A DNA stretch of 64,000 nt from Halobacillus kuroshimensis DSM 18393 (GTDB lineage Bacteria > Bacillota > Bacilli > Bacillales > Halobacillaceae): assembly GCF_000425705.1 (NCBI RefSeq), contig NZ_AUDY01000008.1, positions 434,001-498,000 on the forward strand. Reading direction: 5' to 3'. Shown one piece after another: positions 35,117 through 42,594 of the stretch. The position numbers and the translations under genes were made by a program. The notes under the pieces were generated by a model. It was not told the origin of the DNA, made no database searches, and worked only from the letters and a program-made list of their open reading frames with translations. The first letter of the stretch is position 1. Each line of letters opens with the position of its first letter.

Positions 35117-35497
35117 TTAATCTTCCTGATCGAACCAGAGCAGTTCGTCGTCGTCGACGAAACCGTTATAGTTAATAAAGATTTCTTCATCCGCTTTGAT
35201 ATCTGTATGAGCATAAAAGTCAAACGTATGCGTATCAAAATTAATAACATAATTCGCGTTCGGTTTATAAGAATGATTGAACATCATTCCGTATCCAAGG
35301 ACGAAAGCGGTATGGTTTTCTCCGTATTCAAAGGCATAATCGGCGAGCATCGTTTTTTCAATATGCTCGTGTTCTTCATTCGGGTAGGGGATAACCGGTG
35401 CCCTGTGGATCAATTCGTCCTTTTGAATGTTACGGACGGCAAACATTCCGCGTCCCAGTTCGTCGTCTTCCAGTGTGGAAGTCCGTACTTCGATCAT
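35117..35497 (-). CDS. SET domain-containing protein
   Basis: 126-aa single SET domain: GRGMFAVRNIQKDELI at the N-terminus (SAM-binding side), GYGMMFNHSYKPNANY (the NHS/pseudoknot motif) and ADEEIFINYNG (the YxG end motif). SET proteins are lysine methyltransferases; small stand-alone versions are common in Bacillaceae, with unknown targets. ATG 35497 is chosen, with GCAGGTG about 6 nt upstream; the frame remains open further upstream. Confidence 0.88.
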   Translation of the reverse strand: MIEVRTSTLEDDELGRGMFAVRNIQKDELIHRAPVIPYPNEEHEHIEKTMLADYAFEYGENHTAFVLGYGMMFNHSYKPNANYVINFDTHTFDFYAHTDIKADEEIFINYNGFVDDDELLWFDQED

Positions 35498-35646
35498 TTC
35501 GTTCACCTGCACTTTCTGTTGAGCGGTCTTCTTCCTTAGTCTGACAGGTCCAAGGGAAAAATACAACTTTCCCTTTTGAAAGAATAAGAAAATCAAGCGG
35601 TTGGATACTATGCGTGACTCATCAAATCAAGGGAGGAGCATTCCCG

Positions 35647-37170
35647 TTGCTGAAAAAATACAACATGGTGTTCAAAGTATCCGCTGCTATTATGCTTGTG
35701 CTGGTCGTGTTCGGAGTCATATGGCCGGACGCGCTTGAGCAGACGACCTCATCCATAAAAACACTCATTGCCGACACCCTCGGGTGGTATTACTTAATTG
35801 TTGTCACCTTGTTTCTTCTCGTCTGTCTATCTTTCTTAGTAACACCTCTGGGGAGGATCAAGCTCGGAAAGAGGGACGATAAGCCGGAATTTTCCCGTCC
35901 GACCTGGATTGCGATGCTGTTCAGTGCAGGGATGGGAATCGGGCTTGTATTCTGGGGGACTGCTGAGCCGATCAGTCATTATGCCGTCAGTTCGCCGACA
36001 GGAGAGACGGGAACCGAGCAGGCTATCAAGGATGCTATGCGCTTTACGTACTTTCACTGGGGCATCCATGCGTGGGCGATTTACGGCATCGTTGCTCTTG
36101 TCCTCGCTTATTTTAATTTCCGTCATGAACAGCCGGGGCTGATCAGTGCGACCCTAAAGCCGCTGATCGGCGAGAAAGCAGCGAAGGGGGCTTTCGGTCA
36201 GGTCATCGATATTCTGGCTGTCATCGCTACTGTAATCGGGGTTGCAACCACCCTTGGGTTTGGTGCCGTTCAGATAAACGGCGGTCTTTCGTATTTGTTT
36301 GATCTTCCATCCGGCATTCTTGTCCAATTCATCATTATTGCTGTCGTGACGGTCTTGTTCATGATTTCCGCCTGGTCAGGACTTGGAAAAGGAATTAAAA
36401 TTCTCAGTAATGCCAATATGGGACTGGCGAGTCTGTTGTTCCTGCTCGTCTTCATCCTTGGACCGACGATGTTTATTTTGAATTTATTTACGAACTCGAT
36501 TGGTACGTATGTGCAGAATCTGCCGATGATGAGCTTCCGGATTGCTCCTTTAAATGCCGAGACGAGAGACTGGATTGACGCGTGGACATTGTTCTACTGG
36601 GCCTGGTGGATCGCCTGGAGTCCGTTCGTCGGTGTATTCATCGCAAGGGTTTCCCGAGGCCGGACCATCCGGGAATTTGTTTTTACGGTCTTGATTGTTC
36701 CATCCATCATTGGGTTTCTTTGGTTTTCTACATTCGGAGGAACAGCCATTGATATGGAGCACAGCGGTCTTCGTATGATATCTGAACTGGCAGCTGAGGA
36801 GTCCTTGTTCGGAGTATTTGAAAATCTCCCGCTCAGCTGGATTGCTTCCATTACAGCCATGACGCTTGTGGCAACCTTTTTCATTACCTCTGCGGACTCC
36901 GGGACATTTGTACTCGGGATGATGACGACAGGGGGATCGGAGACACCGGGAACTTCCATCAAGCTGACGTGGGGCGTGCTTCTTTCCGCAACAGCGGTTG
37001 CTCTTCTATACACGGGAGGCCTGCAGGCTCTGCAGAACACGATGATCATTGCGGCTCTGCCGTTTTCCATAATTATGCTGCTGATGGTTATCAGCTTTAT
37101 CAAGGCGATTTATAAGGAGGGACGGGAACTGGGCGTCGGCCGGTTCAACCCGCCGCATAAAGATAAATAA
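35647..37170 (+). CDS. BCCT family compatible-solute transporter (OpuD/BetL type)
   Basis: 507-aa carrier with 12 expected helices of the betaine/carnitine/choline family, importing glycine betaine or a relative with Na+. Signatures: FSAGMGIGLVFWGTAEP, the Trp-rich YWAWWIAWSPFVGVFIARVSRGRT segment, and TSADSGTFVLGMMT. TTG 35647 is chosen because GGGAGGAG (35631-35638) lies 8 nt upstream. The C-terminal tail is short, so osmosensing by a long tail is unlikely. Expected role: osmoprotection at high salt. Confidence 0.95.
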   Translation: MLKKYNMVFKVSAAIMLVLVVFGVIWPDALEQTTSSIKTLIADTLGWYYLIVVTLFLLVCLSFLVTPLGRIKLGKRDDKPEFSRPTWIAMLFSAGMGIGLVFWGTAEPISHYAVSSPTGETGTEQAIKDAMRFTYFHWGIHAWAIYGIVALVLAYFNFRHEQPGLISATLKPLIGEKAAKGAFGQVIDILAVIATVIGVATTLGFGAVQINGGLSYLFDLPSGILVQFIIIAVVTVLFMISAWSGLGKGIKILSNANMGLASLLFLLVFILGPTMFILNLFTNSIGTYVQNLPMMSFRIAPLNAETRDWIDAWTLFYWAWWIAWSPFVGVFIARVSRGRTIREFVFTVLIVPSIIGFLWFSTFGGTAIDMEHSGLRMISELAAEESLFGVFENLPLSWIASITAMTLVATFFITSADSGTFVLGMMTTGGSETPGTSIKLTWGVLLSATAVALLYTGGLQALQNTMIIAALPFSIIMLLMVISFIKAIYKEGRELGVGRFNPPHKDK

Positions 37171-37172
37171 AA

Positions 37173-37205
37173 GAACCCCACGGCCGGTAAAGGGCTGTGG
37201 GGTTC
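37173..37205 (+). terminator. Terminator of the BCCT gene
   Basis: GAACCCCACGGCC / GGCTGTGGGGTTC hairpin; no T-tract but a stable stem between convergent genes. Confidence 0.75.
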
Positions 37206-37214
37206 CGTCTTTGT

Positions 37215-37781
37215 TCAGTTCTTTAGAATATCGTGATCGACATACCGTTTTCCGTTCAATTCGCTGATGATATTTACAGCTGTTTCTGCACCGTGGCCGG
37301 CCGTAATGATGGTGTGTACACTTTTTCCAGCAACTGTCCCCGCTGCCCATGCTTTCGGGAGGGACGTACGCCCGTGCTGGTCTGTTTCTATAATTTTAGC
37401 CACCCGTGGTTCGGTGCCATCCGTTGTTTTTATGCCAAGCTGTTCAGCCGCCTTCACGGACATTCCTGTAGCAAAAAGGATGTGTTCCGCCTGATAGCTG
37501 CCTTCCGAGGTTGTGATTTCATAATAAGCGCCATCCTTAAAGAAGAGATCAGTGACTTCTTCAGATTTCAACTCCGCTCCGAATTTTTTCAGCTGCTGAT
37601 GCCCTGTTTCAAGAAGGGCCGGACCCTCTATTGCGTCCACCCCATAATGATTCTCGACCCAGGCTTTTGCGGTTATGCTCTTTCCGTGGTCGAGGACGAG
37701 CGTTTTTTTACCTGCTTTCGCTGTAAATAGACCAGCTCCGGCCCCGGCCGGACCGGCACCAATGATCGCAATATCGTACAT
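37215..37781 (-). CDS. Short FAD-dependent oxidoreductase (TrxB-like half)
   Basis: 188-aa flavoprotein. The N-terminal Rossmann motif IAIIGAGPAGAGAGLF and the C-terminal ATGMSV...RVAKIIETDQHGRTSLPKAWAAGTV with a terminal FAD-contact segment resemble thioredoxin reductase. At about 60% of TrxB length it lacks the NADPH domain and a CxxC pair. ATG 37781 follows AAGGAGTG at ~6 nt. The electron donor and substrate are unknown; small proteins of this kind are widespread in Bacillaceae. Confidence 0.8.
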   Translation of the reverse strand: MYDIAIIGAGPAGAGAGLFTAKAGKKTLVLDHGKSITAKAWVENHYGVDAIEGPALLETGHQQLKKFGAELKSEEVTDLFFKDGAYYEITTSEGSYQAEHILFATGMSVKAAEQLGIKTTDGTEPRVAKIIETDQHGRTSLPKAWAAGTVAGKSVHTIITAGHGAETAVNIISELNGKRYVDHDILKN

Positions 37782-37903
37782 GCCTGTCACTCCTTTACAA
37801 GAAATTGGTAGACAATTCAATTATATCGGAATGATTGGAAAAAATAAATTTCATATTTTATGAGCAACCCCGTTGCTTTATCCATAGATGTCACGTATGA
37901 TTC

Positions 37904-37920
37904 ATTTCGGAATGCGAAAT
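37904..37920. promoter_or_regulatory. Possible operator upstream of the MFS gene
   Basis: ATTTCG-GAATG-CGAAAT, a 6-bp inverted repeat just before the ribosome binding site. Candidate repressor site or small mRNA hairpin. Confidence 0.35.
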
Positions 37921-37936
37921 AAAAGGAGGAGAGATC

Positions 37937-39322
37937 ATGAGTGAAGAACAAACGGTCCGCAATCCGAGGGGATTACTGATCTCTCTTTGTGCGGTCATGA
38001 TGATGTCTGTGATGAACGGGACAATGTTCAACATTGCCGTTCCGGATATCGCTAAAACGTACCAGCTGATGCCGTCAGAAGTCAGCTGGGTAATGACTGG
38101 ATATATTATGGTTTACGCTGTAGGGGCTCTTACTTACGGCAAACTTGCTGACTATTATCCGTACAGGACGCTGATTACGTTCGGACTTACGGTTTTTGCC
38201 GTAGGGTCTCTGTTCGGTTTCTTTTCCCAAAACTATGCCATGGTTCTCATGGCCCGTGTCATTCAAGCTCTTGGAGGTGCGATGATTCCGGCGCTTGTCT
38301 TTCTGGCTCCCATCCGATATTTTCCGAATGAACGCGGAAAAGTACTCGGGATTGTATCTTCGGTCATGGCTTTTGCATCGGGGATCGGTCCGATTGCCGG
38401 AGGATTTATCGCTGGCTTCCTTGATTGGCGCTATTTGTTCCTGACATCAGCGCTGATTATCATAACCCTGCCTTTCTTGAGGAAGAATCTGCCTCAGGAA
38501 GAAGCGAAGAAGGGATATATCGATTACGTGGGTGCTGGTTTGATCGGAGGTTTCATCTCTACCCTTCTTCTGGCGATTACGCTCGGAGTGACATGGCTTT
38601 TTGCTGTGTCCGCCCTGTTTTTTGCCTTGAACCTCTGGAGAATGAAGGCGATTGATGAACCGTTTATCCCGCCTCATCTGTTTAAGGATGTCAAATACAC
38701 AGCGACAATCGTTACGAGCTTTTTAGGTGTTGTCTGCTTGTTCGGTATGATGTTTATGCTTCCGATCATGTTCAGGGATGCCTACCAGATGGATACGATG
38801 ACGATCGGTCTGATTCTTTTCCCTGGTGCGGTCAGTGCGGCCCTGATGGGGCAGAAGGGCGGAAACCTTGTCGATTCCAAAGGGAATACCTTTGTCCTTT
38901 ATCTTGCCTTAACGCTGTTGATTACAGGCTTTACCGTTCTGTCTACACTTGTCGGTGCCCATCCGTATGTGTTGAGTGCCGCTATTATTATTTCATACAT
39001 GAGCTTCCCGCTCGTTCAGGCTTCCTCCGCCGATATTCTTGCCAACCTGCTTCATAAAAATGAAACAGGTGTCGGGATGGGTGTATTTAATCTCTTGAAC
39101 TTTGTCTCAGGAGCTTTAAGTGGAGCGGTCATCGGTAAAGCGTTGGATCTGTATGACCCTTTCCAGCCTATAAACGTGCTTGGATTTAACGGGAACACAG
39201 CTATTTACAGTAACGTCTTCTTAGTATTTGCTGTCATCATTGCCGTTGGGTTGATTCAATTCAGGTTGAATTACAACAAAACGAGAAAGCCGGCAGCACA
39301 AGAAGAACCCGCCTCCTTATAA
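37937..39322 (+). CDS. MFS transporter, DHA2/Tet(L)-like
   Basis: 461-aa drug:H+ antiporter-2 family pump with about 14 hydrophobic segments. Motif A-like GKLADYYPYRTLITFG follows segment 2, and the motif C region is SVMAFASGIGPIAGGFIAGFLDWRYLFL. Length and the C-terminal GVGMGVFNLLNFVSGALSGAVIG recall Tet(K)/Tet(L)-type exporters, which can also move Na+ or K+. Substrate not assignable. GGAGGAGAG precedes ATG 37937. Its last codons lie inside its terminator palindrome. Confidence 0.88.
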   Translation: MSEEQTVRNPRGLLISLCAVMMMSVMNGTMFNIAVPDIAKTYQLMPSEVSWVMTGYIMVYAVGALTYGKLADYYPYRTLITFGLTVFAVGSLFGFFSQNYAMVLMARVIQALGGAMIPALVFLAPIRYFPNERGKVLGIVSSVMAFASGIGPIAGGFIAGFLDWRYLFLTSALIIITLPFLRKNLPQEEAKKGYIDYVGAGLIGGFISTLLLAITLGVTWLFAVSALFFALNLWRMKAIDEPFIPPHLFKDVKYTATIVTSFLGVVCLFGMMFMLPIMFRDAYQMDTMTIGLILFPGAVSAALMGQKGGNLVDSKGNTFVLYLALTLLITGFTVLSTLVGAHPYVLSAAIIISYMSFPLVQASSADILANLLHKNETGVGMGVFNLLNFVSGALSGAVIGKALDLYDPFQPINVLGFNGNTAIYSNVFLVFAVIIAVGLIQFRLNYNKTRKPAAQEEPASL

Positions 39323-39334
39323 GGAGCGGGTTCT
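39303..39334 (+). terminator. Terminator palindrome of the MFS gene, left copy
   Basis: A 32-nt palindrome (AGAACCCGC and GCGGGTTCT arms) overlapping the stop codon. The T-tract expected after it is missing because relic C starts at 39335; an intact copy with T-tract lies at 39910-39946. Confidence 0.85.
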
Positions 39335-39382
39335 CAGCTTATAGAGAAACCTCTGTTTCTTTATAAGCTTTTTTCTTTCTTG

Positions 39383-39496
39383 CCGCCAGGAGCGAAAGCC
39401 CCCTCCCTTTCCGCGGACGAGCGCCCGAGCTTCCTCGCAAAACCCATGCTCGGCGATCTCGGACCACTCGTTCTTCCGCAGGAGTGGAAGGGGCAC
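39383..39496 (-). repeat. Second-type palindrome inside relic C
   Basis: A ~105-115 bp imperfect inverted repeat: the GAGCGAAAGCCCCCTCCC arm faces a GGAGTGGAAGGGGCACCGCTC arm. Relic B has only its outer GGCTTTCGCTC edge at the same point, suggesting a deletion in B or an insertion in C. Confidence 0.65.
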
Positions 39497-39513
39497 CGCT
39501 CCTTGGGAGTTCT

Positions 39514-39715
39514 TTAACATCGAAAAAGACTCTCCTTCACCCAGCTCACCCTTGCTGGACGGAGGACAATCTTTTTCATATTCCGGCTGGCAGCCGTCAT
39601 CAGCGTCTGTTCTTTCCCTTTTTCTTTCCACGCAAGCGTCCATAACGCCGCCCATGCTGCTCTTTTGAATCTGCGAACCTGCGTAAGGCACAATCTCTCT
39701 CCTCTATATTCTAAC
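39514..39715 (-). pseudogene. IS1182-family transposase fragment, frameshifted
   Basis: The same C-terminal region as in relic B (RRFADSKEQHGRRYGRLRG, then AASRNMKKIV). A 1-nt loss in an A-rich run (GGAAAGAAAAAGG against GGAAAAGAAAAAG in B) and a 12-nt insertion break the frame. Confidence 0.75.
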
Positions 39716-39722
39716 GTCGGCA

Positions 39723-39852
39723 CGAGGAGCGTTCGGTGGGGATGCCTGCGGGAACAGCACGGGCCGAAGATCCACTTGGGCAGGCGACCTTCCTGACCAA
39801 GTTAGCTGAGGGCGTGCCCGCGGCATTCATCCACCGATAAGCGGAAAGTGAC
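39723..39852 (-). repeat. 130-bp imperfect palindrome, copy C
   Basis: Reverse orientation, the same 130-bp length and nearly the same sequence as copy B. Confidence 0.88.
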
Positions 39853-39909
39853 CCTTCACACGACAAATGGAAAACTCTAACTGGTTACCACAGACTTTTT
39901 CTACAGCCA

Positions 39910-39946
39910 AAGAACCCGCCTCCTTATAAGGAGCGGGTTCTTTTTC
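39910..39946 (+). terminator. Terminator palindrome of the MFS gene, right copy
   Basis: Exact repeat of the 32 nt at 39303-39334 followed by TTTTT, the original complete terminator, now ~590 bp from the MFS stop. Confidence 0.85.
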
Positions 39947-39998
39947 AGTTTGTATGATAAAAAAAGTGATGATTGCATAATTCGGTAAGTATGCCTGT

Positions 39999-40331
39999 TT
40001 ACACAGGGATGGATGTTTCGTCTGTGACCATGGAAGAACTGTATTTCCTGCGGCAGACACTGTTTACGATGGTGTCGTCAAGAAATGTGGTGATTTCGTC
40101 GTACACATCTTCCACACAGCGGCCGTCGATGATCAGCACGAACGGGTCATCTATATTCATGAAAAGGAAAAAGGACAGCATTTTAGGAAGGTGTCCGGCA
40201 TCTGCAATCAATTGATTCTGATGAATGTATAAGTCGCATCCATGCTGTTTGACGGTGTGGTGCACCTTCATGATTTCATTCGTTTTCAAGGGACGGTTCA
40301 ACTGAATCTGGTAAGAAGACAGCTCATTCAC
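39999..40331 (-). CDS. HPr-like domain protein lacking the phospho-His
   Basis: 110 aa. Residues ~6-85 line up with HPr in length and pattern: YQIQLNRPLKTNEIMKVHHTVKQHGCDLYIHQ, then LPKMLSFFLFM and a VLIIDGRCVEDVYDEITTFL ending. The His15 (GIHARPA) and Ser46 (KSI) positions are replaced (RPLKTNE and GHLPKM), so it should not carry phosphate. Fold assignment is inference. GTG 40331 with GGAGGTG ~6 nt upstream is chosen over GTG 40340. Role unknown. Confidence 0.65.
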   Translation of the reverse strand: MNELSSYQIQLNRPLKTNEIMKVHHTVKQHGCDLYIHQNQLIADAGHLPKMLSFFLFMNIDDPFVLIIDGRCVEDVYDEITTFLDDTIVNSVCRRKYSSSMVTDETSIPV

Positions 40332-40401
40332 TGTCGTCACCTCCGTTTAGTTTGTTGATATAACGTTACCCTGGTGCTGTTTATACTAAACATCGACGCG
40401 T

Positions 40402-41142
40402 TTACTCTTCATATATCATTTTCCGTGTCATTCCACCATCTACCACAAGGTTTTCCCCATTCACAAAATCGTTCTCCGGATCGGTCAGGTAAAAGCAGGC
40501 TTTCGCCACATCCATCGTCCGGCCAACGCGATTGGATAAATGCTGGAGGTGGTCCGCTTCTGTCAGCTCCTCCCGGCCGGTGTGGATCCAGCCAGGGCTG
40601 ATGCAGTTGACCCGGATGGACCACGGTGACAGGGAAGAGGCCATGGCATGAGTCAGTGCTGTAATGCCGCCTTTGCTGGCTGCATAGGCTTCTGAGTCCG
40701 GTTCACTCATCAAAGCTCTCGTGGAAGCCATATTTACGATTCTTCCTTTCGTCCCATTCTTTTTCCAAAGAGCTGCAGCGAGCTTGGAAAAGAGAAATAC
40801 GCTGCGGAGGTTGGTATTCAGTATCCGGTCCCAATCGTCCACAGACAACTCGAACATGGATGTGAAAGTGCTTTCCCCAGCATTATTGATAAGGATCGAA
40901 AAGGAACGGCTGTCTTCATTCAACTGTTGAAAAAGCTCCGCTGTACTATCCGGGTCACTGACATCACAATAGTAAAAAGCGCCTCTTCCGCCCGGGAGAT
41001 TTTCGAGTGCTTCTTTTCCTTTTTCCCGGTCCTTATCCACCCCGATGACCTGAAAGCCTTTTTCTGCATAAAATCTTGCTGTTCCAAAACCAATACCATC
41101 TGCCGCACCTGTGATCAGGACGGTTTCATTCCGTTCGCTCAT
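40402..41142 (-). CDS. SDR family oxidoreductase
   Basis: 246-aa classical short-chain dehydrogenase: VLITGAADGIGFGTARF (TGxxxGIG), YYCDVSD, ILINNAGES (NNAG), NMASTRALMSEPDSEAYAASKGG with the YxxxK pair, and a C-terminal NGENLVVDGGMTRKM. ATG 41142 follows AAAGGTGG at 7 nt. Probably NAD(H)- or NADP(H)-dependent; substrate unknown. Divergent from the HD-domain gene. Confidence 0.9.
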   Translation of the reverse strand: MSERNETVLITGAADGIGFGTARFYAEKGFQVIGVDKDREKGKEALENLPGGRGAFYYCDVSDPDSTAELFQQLNEDSRSFSILINNAGESTFTSMFELSVDDWDRILNTNLRSVFLFSKLAAALWKKNGTKGRIVNMASTRALMSEPDSEAYAASKGGITALTHAMASSLSPWSIRVNCISPGWIHTGREELTEADHLQHLSNRVGRTMDVAKACFYLTDPENDFVNGENLVVDGGMTRKMIYEE

Positions 41143-41296
41143 GGGTTGTCCACCTTTTTCTCTAGATTGGAATAGCTTTTCAGCCTTGTTCAAAAGCAAG
41201 CCTCATGATAAGCTTTTTTTTAACAAAAGAATGCACGTTCTCTCCCGTATAGCCCACCCCATCAGGGAGAGACTGGAAATTGACGGAGGTGATCGT

Positions 41297-41833
41297 ATGA
41301 CTCGTGTTACCCTTGTAGATGTATTTAAGCACAGAATAACACAAAAGTATCTTCAACGCTCAGGCATCCATCACGCGGTCACCGTGGCAGGTTATGCGTT
41401 TGATATGGCAGTTGAAAAAGGGGTAGATCCAGATCTTGCAGCGAAATCAGCCCTGCTTCATGATATGGGGCACTATGAATGGTACAGGGATGGGAAATGG
41501 GATTATGATGAATACCGCCGCCATGACATCCATGCCATAAAAGGTGCAGAGAGAGCTCATAAACTGCTGATCCGGCTTGGAGAAGACCGGCTTACCGCGA
41601 AGGAAGTATCCGTCGCTGTTCTTCTGCATACGGACAGCTACCTTCCGTTTGGACTGGATGAAAAAAGAACCTCGCTCCAGCAGGTGGTCGCAAAGGCCGA
41701 TGAAAAAGATGAACAGCCGATGGGGCTGCATCATTATAAGGAAATGGATAAAAGTGAAGCATTGAAACGCCTGCACGAACTGGACCAGAAAATCGAAGCC
41801 TTTTTCGATGAGAGGGATCCTGAATCTGTATAA
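41297..41833 (+). CDS. HD domain-containing protein
   Basis: 178-aa HD-superfamily phosphohydrolase: IHHAVTVAGYAFDMAVEKG, then LLHDMGHYEW carrying the metal-binding HD pair, and a later VLLHTDSY with His/Asp. Likely a metal-dependent phosphomonoesterase or phosphodiesterase on a nucleotide; no synthetase domain. ATG 41297 follows GGAGGTGAT at 7 nt. Confidence 0.87.
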   Translation: MTRVTLVDVFKHRITQKYLQRSGIHHAVTVAGYAFDMAVEKGVDPDLAAKSALLHDMGHYEWYRDGKWDYDEYRRHDIHAIKGAERAHKLLIRLGEDRLTAKEVSVAVLLHTDSYLPFGLDEKRTSLQQVVAKADEKDEQPMGLHHYKEMDKSEALKRLHELDQKIEAFFDERDPESV

Positions 41834-41872
41834 AGCATTTCAGAAAAGTCAAATGATTTACGCAAAAAAAGG

Positions 41873-41901
41873 TTTACAATTGGAAAAAGGTCCTATATAC
41901 T
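41873..41901 (+). promoter_or_regulatory. Sigma-A promoter of the small-ORF cluster
   Basis: TTTACA (41873-41878), 17 nt, TATACT (41896-41901). Confidence 0.75.
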
Positions 41902-41944
41902 TTCCATTGTAAGAAAAAATTCTCAGAAAGCGAGGTCGGAAATC

Positions 41945-42013
41945 ATGAAAAACACAATGACGGTTTACCTGAATAATTTCATACCATCGACCTGCGCTCG
42001 GAATCATATCTGA
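41945..42013 (+). CDS. Small ORF / leader peptide, 22 aa
   Basis: MKNTMTVYLNNFIPSTCARN plus HI, with GAGGTCGG upstream of ATG 41945 and a clear promoter. Two terminator-like hairpins follow within 40-120 nt. It is the first of four short ORFs. It may be a leader peptide whose translation affects those hairpins, or an independent micropeptide. Confidence 0.5.
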   Translation: MKNTMTVYLNNFIPSTCARNHI

Positions 42014-42048
42014 GACCAACGACTATTTTACCTACAATGAATCATGAT

Positions 42049-42133
42049 AGCCGCAGGAGGTGCATATTGTATTCCTGTGGCTTTTTTAATGGATTTGAAT
42101 GTTGAAAAGCCGCAGCCCTCCTGCGGCTTTTTC
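42049..42133 (+). terminator. Tandem terminators with alternative pairing
   Basis: Hairpin 1: AGCCGCAGGA (42049-42058) with TCCTGTGGCT (42073-42082), then TTTTT. Hairpin 2: AAAAGCCGCAG (42105-42115) with CTGCGGCTTTTT (42121-42132). In addition, AGCCGCAGGAGG (42049-42060) is perfectly complementary to CCTCCTGCGGCT (42117-42128), a third fold excluding both. Confidence 0.7.
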
Positions 42134-42143
42134 TTATGCTGTC

Positions 42144-42163
42144 AAAGAGTAATTTTACTCTTT
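42144..42163. promoter_or_regulatory. Perfect 20-bp palindrome before the YrzI-like ORFs
   Basis: AAAGAGTAA and TTACTCTTT, 9-bp arms around TT, in an AT-rich region upstream of the first YrzI-like ORF. Candidate operator. Confidence 0.45.
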
Positions 42164-42204
42164 TGATATAAAATTACACTATATTTATGAAGGAGTTGAA
42201 AACT

Positions 42205-42345
42205 ATGACGATTCATTTTTTTCTGTTTACGATTCATGTAACCAAAAAGACACAGCAGCGGCTGCAGCCGCTTCCCGGGTACCACCCCACAGTCAAAGAC
42301 GAATGGCTCGACCGTAAATCATCCGCTTTTAACCGCTACGTGTAA
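42205..42345 (+). CDS. yrzI: YrzI family small protein, 46 aa
   Basis: The start MTIHFFLFTIHVTKK follows the YrzI pattern (short hydrophobic N-terminus with F-T-I, then basic residues). The protein ends in a charged segment with RKSSAFNRY, like the Bac_small_YrzI family. GAAGGAG lies about 8 nt before ATG 42205. B. subtilis yrzI sits in an operon of very small ORFs that is a target of the ribosome-dependent RNase Rae1; the present arrangement looks alike. Confidence 0.7.
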   Translation: MTIHFFLFTIHVTKKTQQRLQPLPGYHPTVKDEWLDRKSSAFNRYV

Positions 42346-42369
42346 AAACAAGAAGGAGGAGAATAAACA

Positions 42370-42432
42370 ATGACACAAACATTCAAGATGGTCTTCATGA
42401 GCTGGTTCAATGCGGAGAAGGATACGGATTAG
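42370..42432 (+). CDS. Small ORF between YrzI paralogs, 20 aa
   Basis: MTQTFKMVFMSWFNAEKDTD, with GGAGGAG about 8 nt before ATG 42370, lying between two YrzI-family ORFs. The strong ribosome binding site argues that it is translated. By position it may correspond to the short ORFs adjoining B. subtilis yrzI, where Rae1 cuts; I cannot confirm sequence similarity. Confidence 0.6.
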   Translation: MTQTFKMVFMSWFNAEKDTD

Positions 42433-42458
42433 CCTCATTACAAAGAGGAGGTAGAACG

Positions 42459-42590
42459 ATGAGATTAAATATGCTGATGTTTACGATTGTTATTGAACGG
42501 ACCAGTCGTAAAAACGTTGATCATTCCATCCAACGTGCCCGCACGATTGGGAAGAAGATCAATGATGTGAAATCCAAATACCACATATAA
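42459..42590 (+). CDS. YrzI family small protein, 43 aa
   Basis: MRLNMLMFTIVIERTSRKN at the start, the YrzI-type hydrophobic FTI segment followed by basic residues, then a helical polar part ending KSKYHI. GAGGAGG lies ~6 nt before ATG 42459. It appears to be a diverged tandem copy of the 46-aa protein at 42205. Confidence 0.65.
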   Translation: MRLNMLMFTIVIERTSRKNVDHSIQRARTIGKKINDVKSKYHI

Positions 42591-42594
42591 TATA

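Larger units (their letters stand above)
39335..39909 (-). mobile_element. IS1182-family relic C flanked by a 32-bp direct repeat
   Basis: 575 bp, reverse in orientation to relic B. Read on the minus strand: TGGCTGTAGAAAAAGTC end, ~50 bp, 130-bp palindrome (39723-39852), transposase 3' fragment, a second palindromic block of ~105 bp absent from B, then a terminal hairpin (AGCTTATA...TATAAGCT). The 32-bp MFS terminator is repeated exactly on both sides (39303-39334 and 39910-39941), as expected of a target duplication. Confidence 0.85.

Noticed and set aside
37862-37936. Tet(L)-style leader peptide before the MFS gene
   Set aside because: A short frame from ATG 37897 overlaps the MFS start but lacks its own ribosome binding site; only the small inverted repeat was kept as a weak operator candidate.
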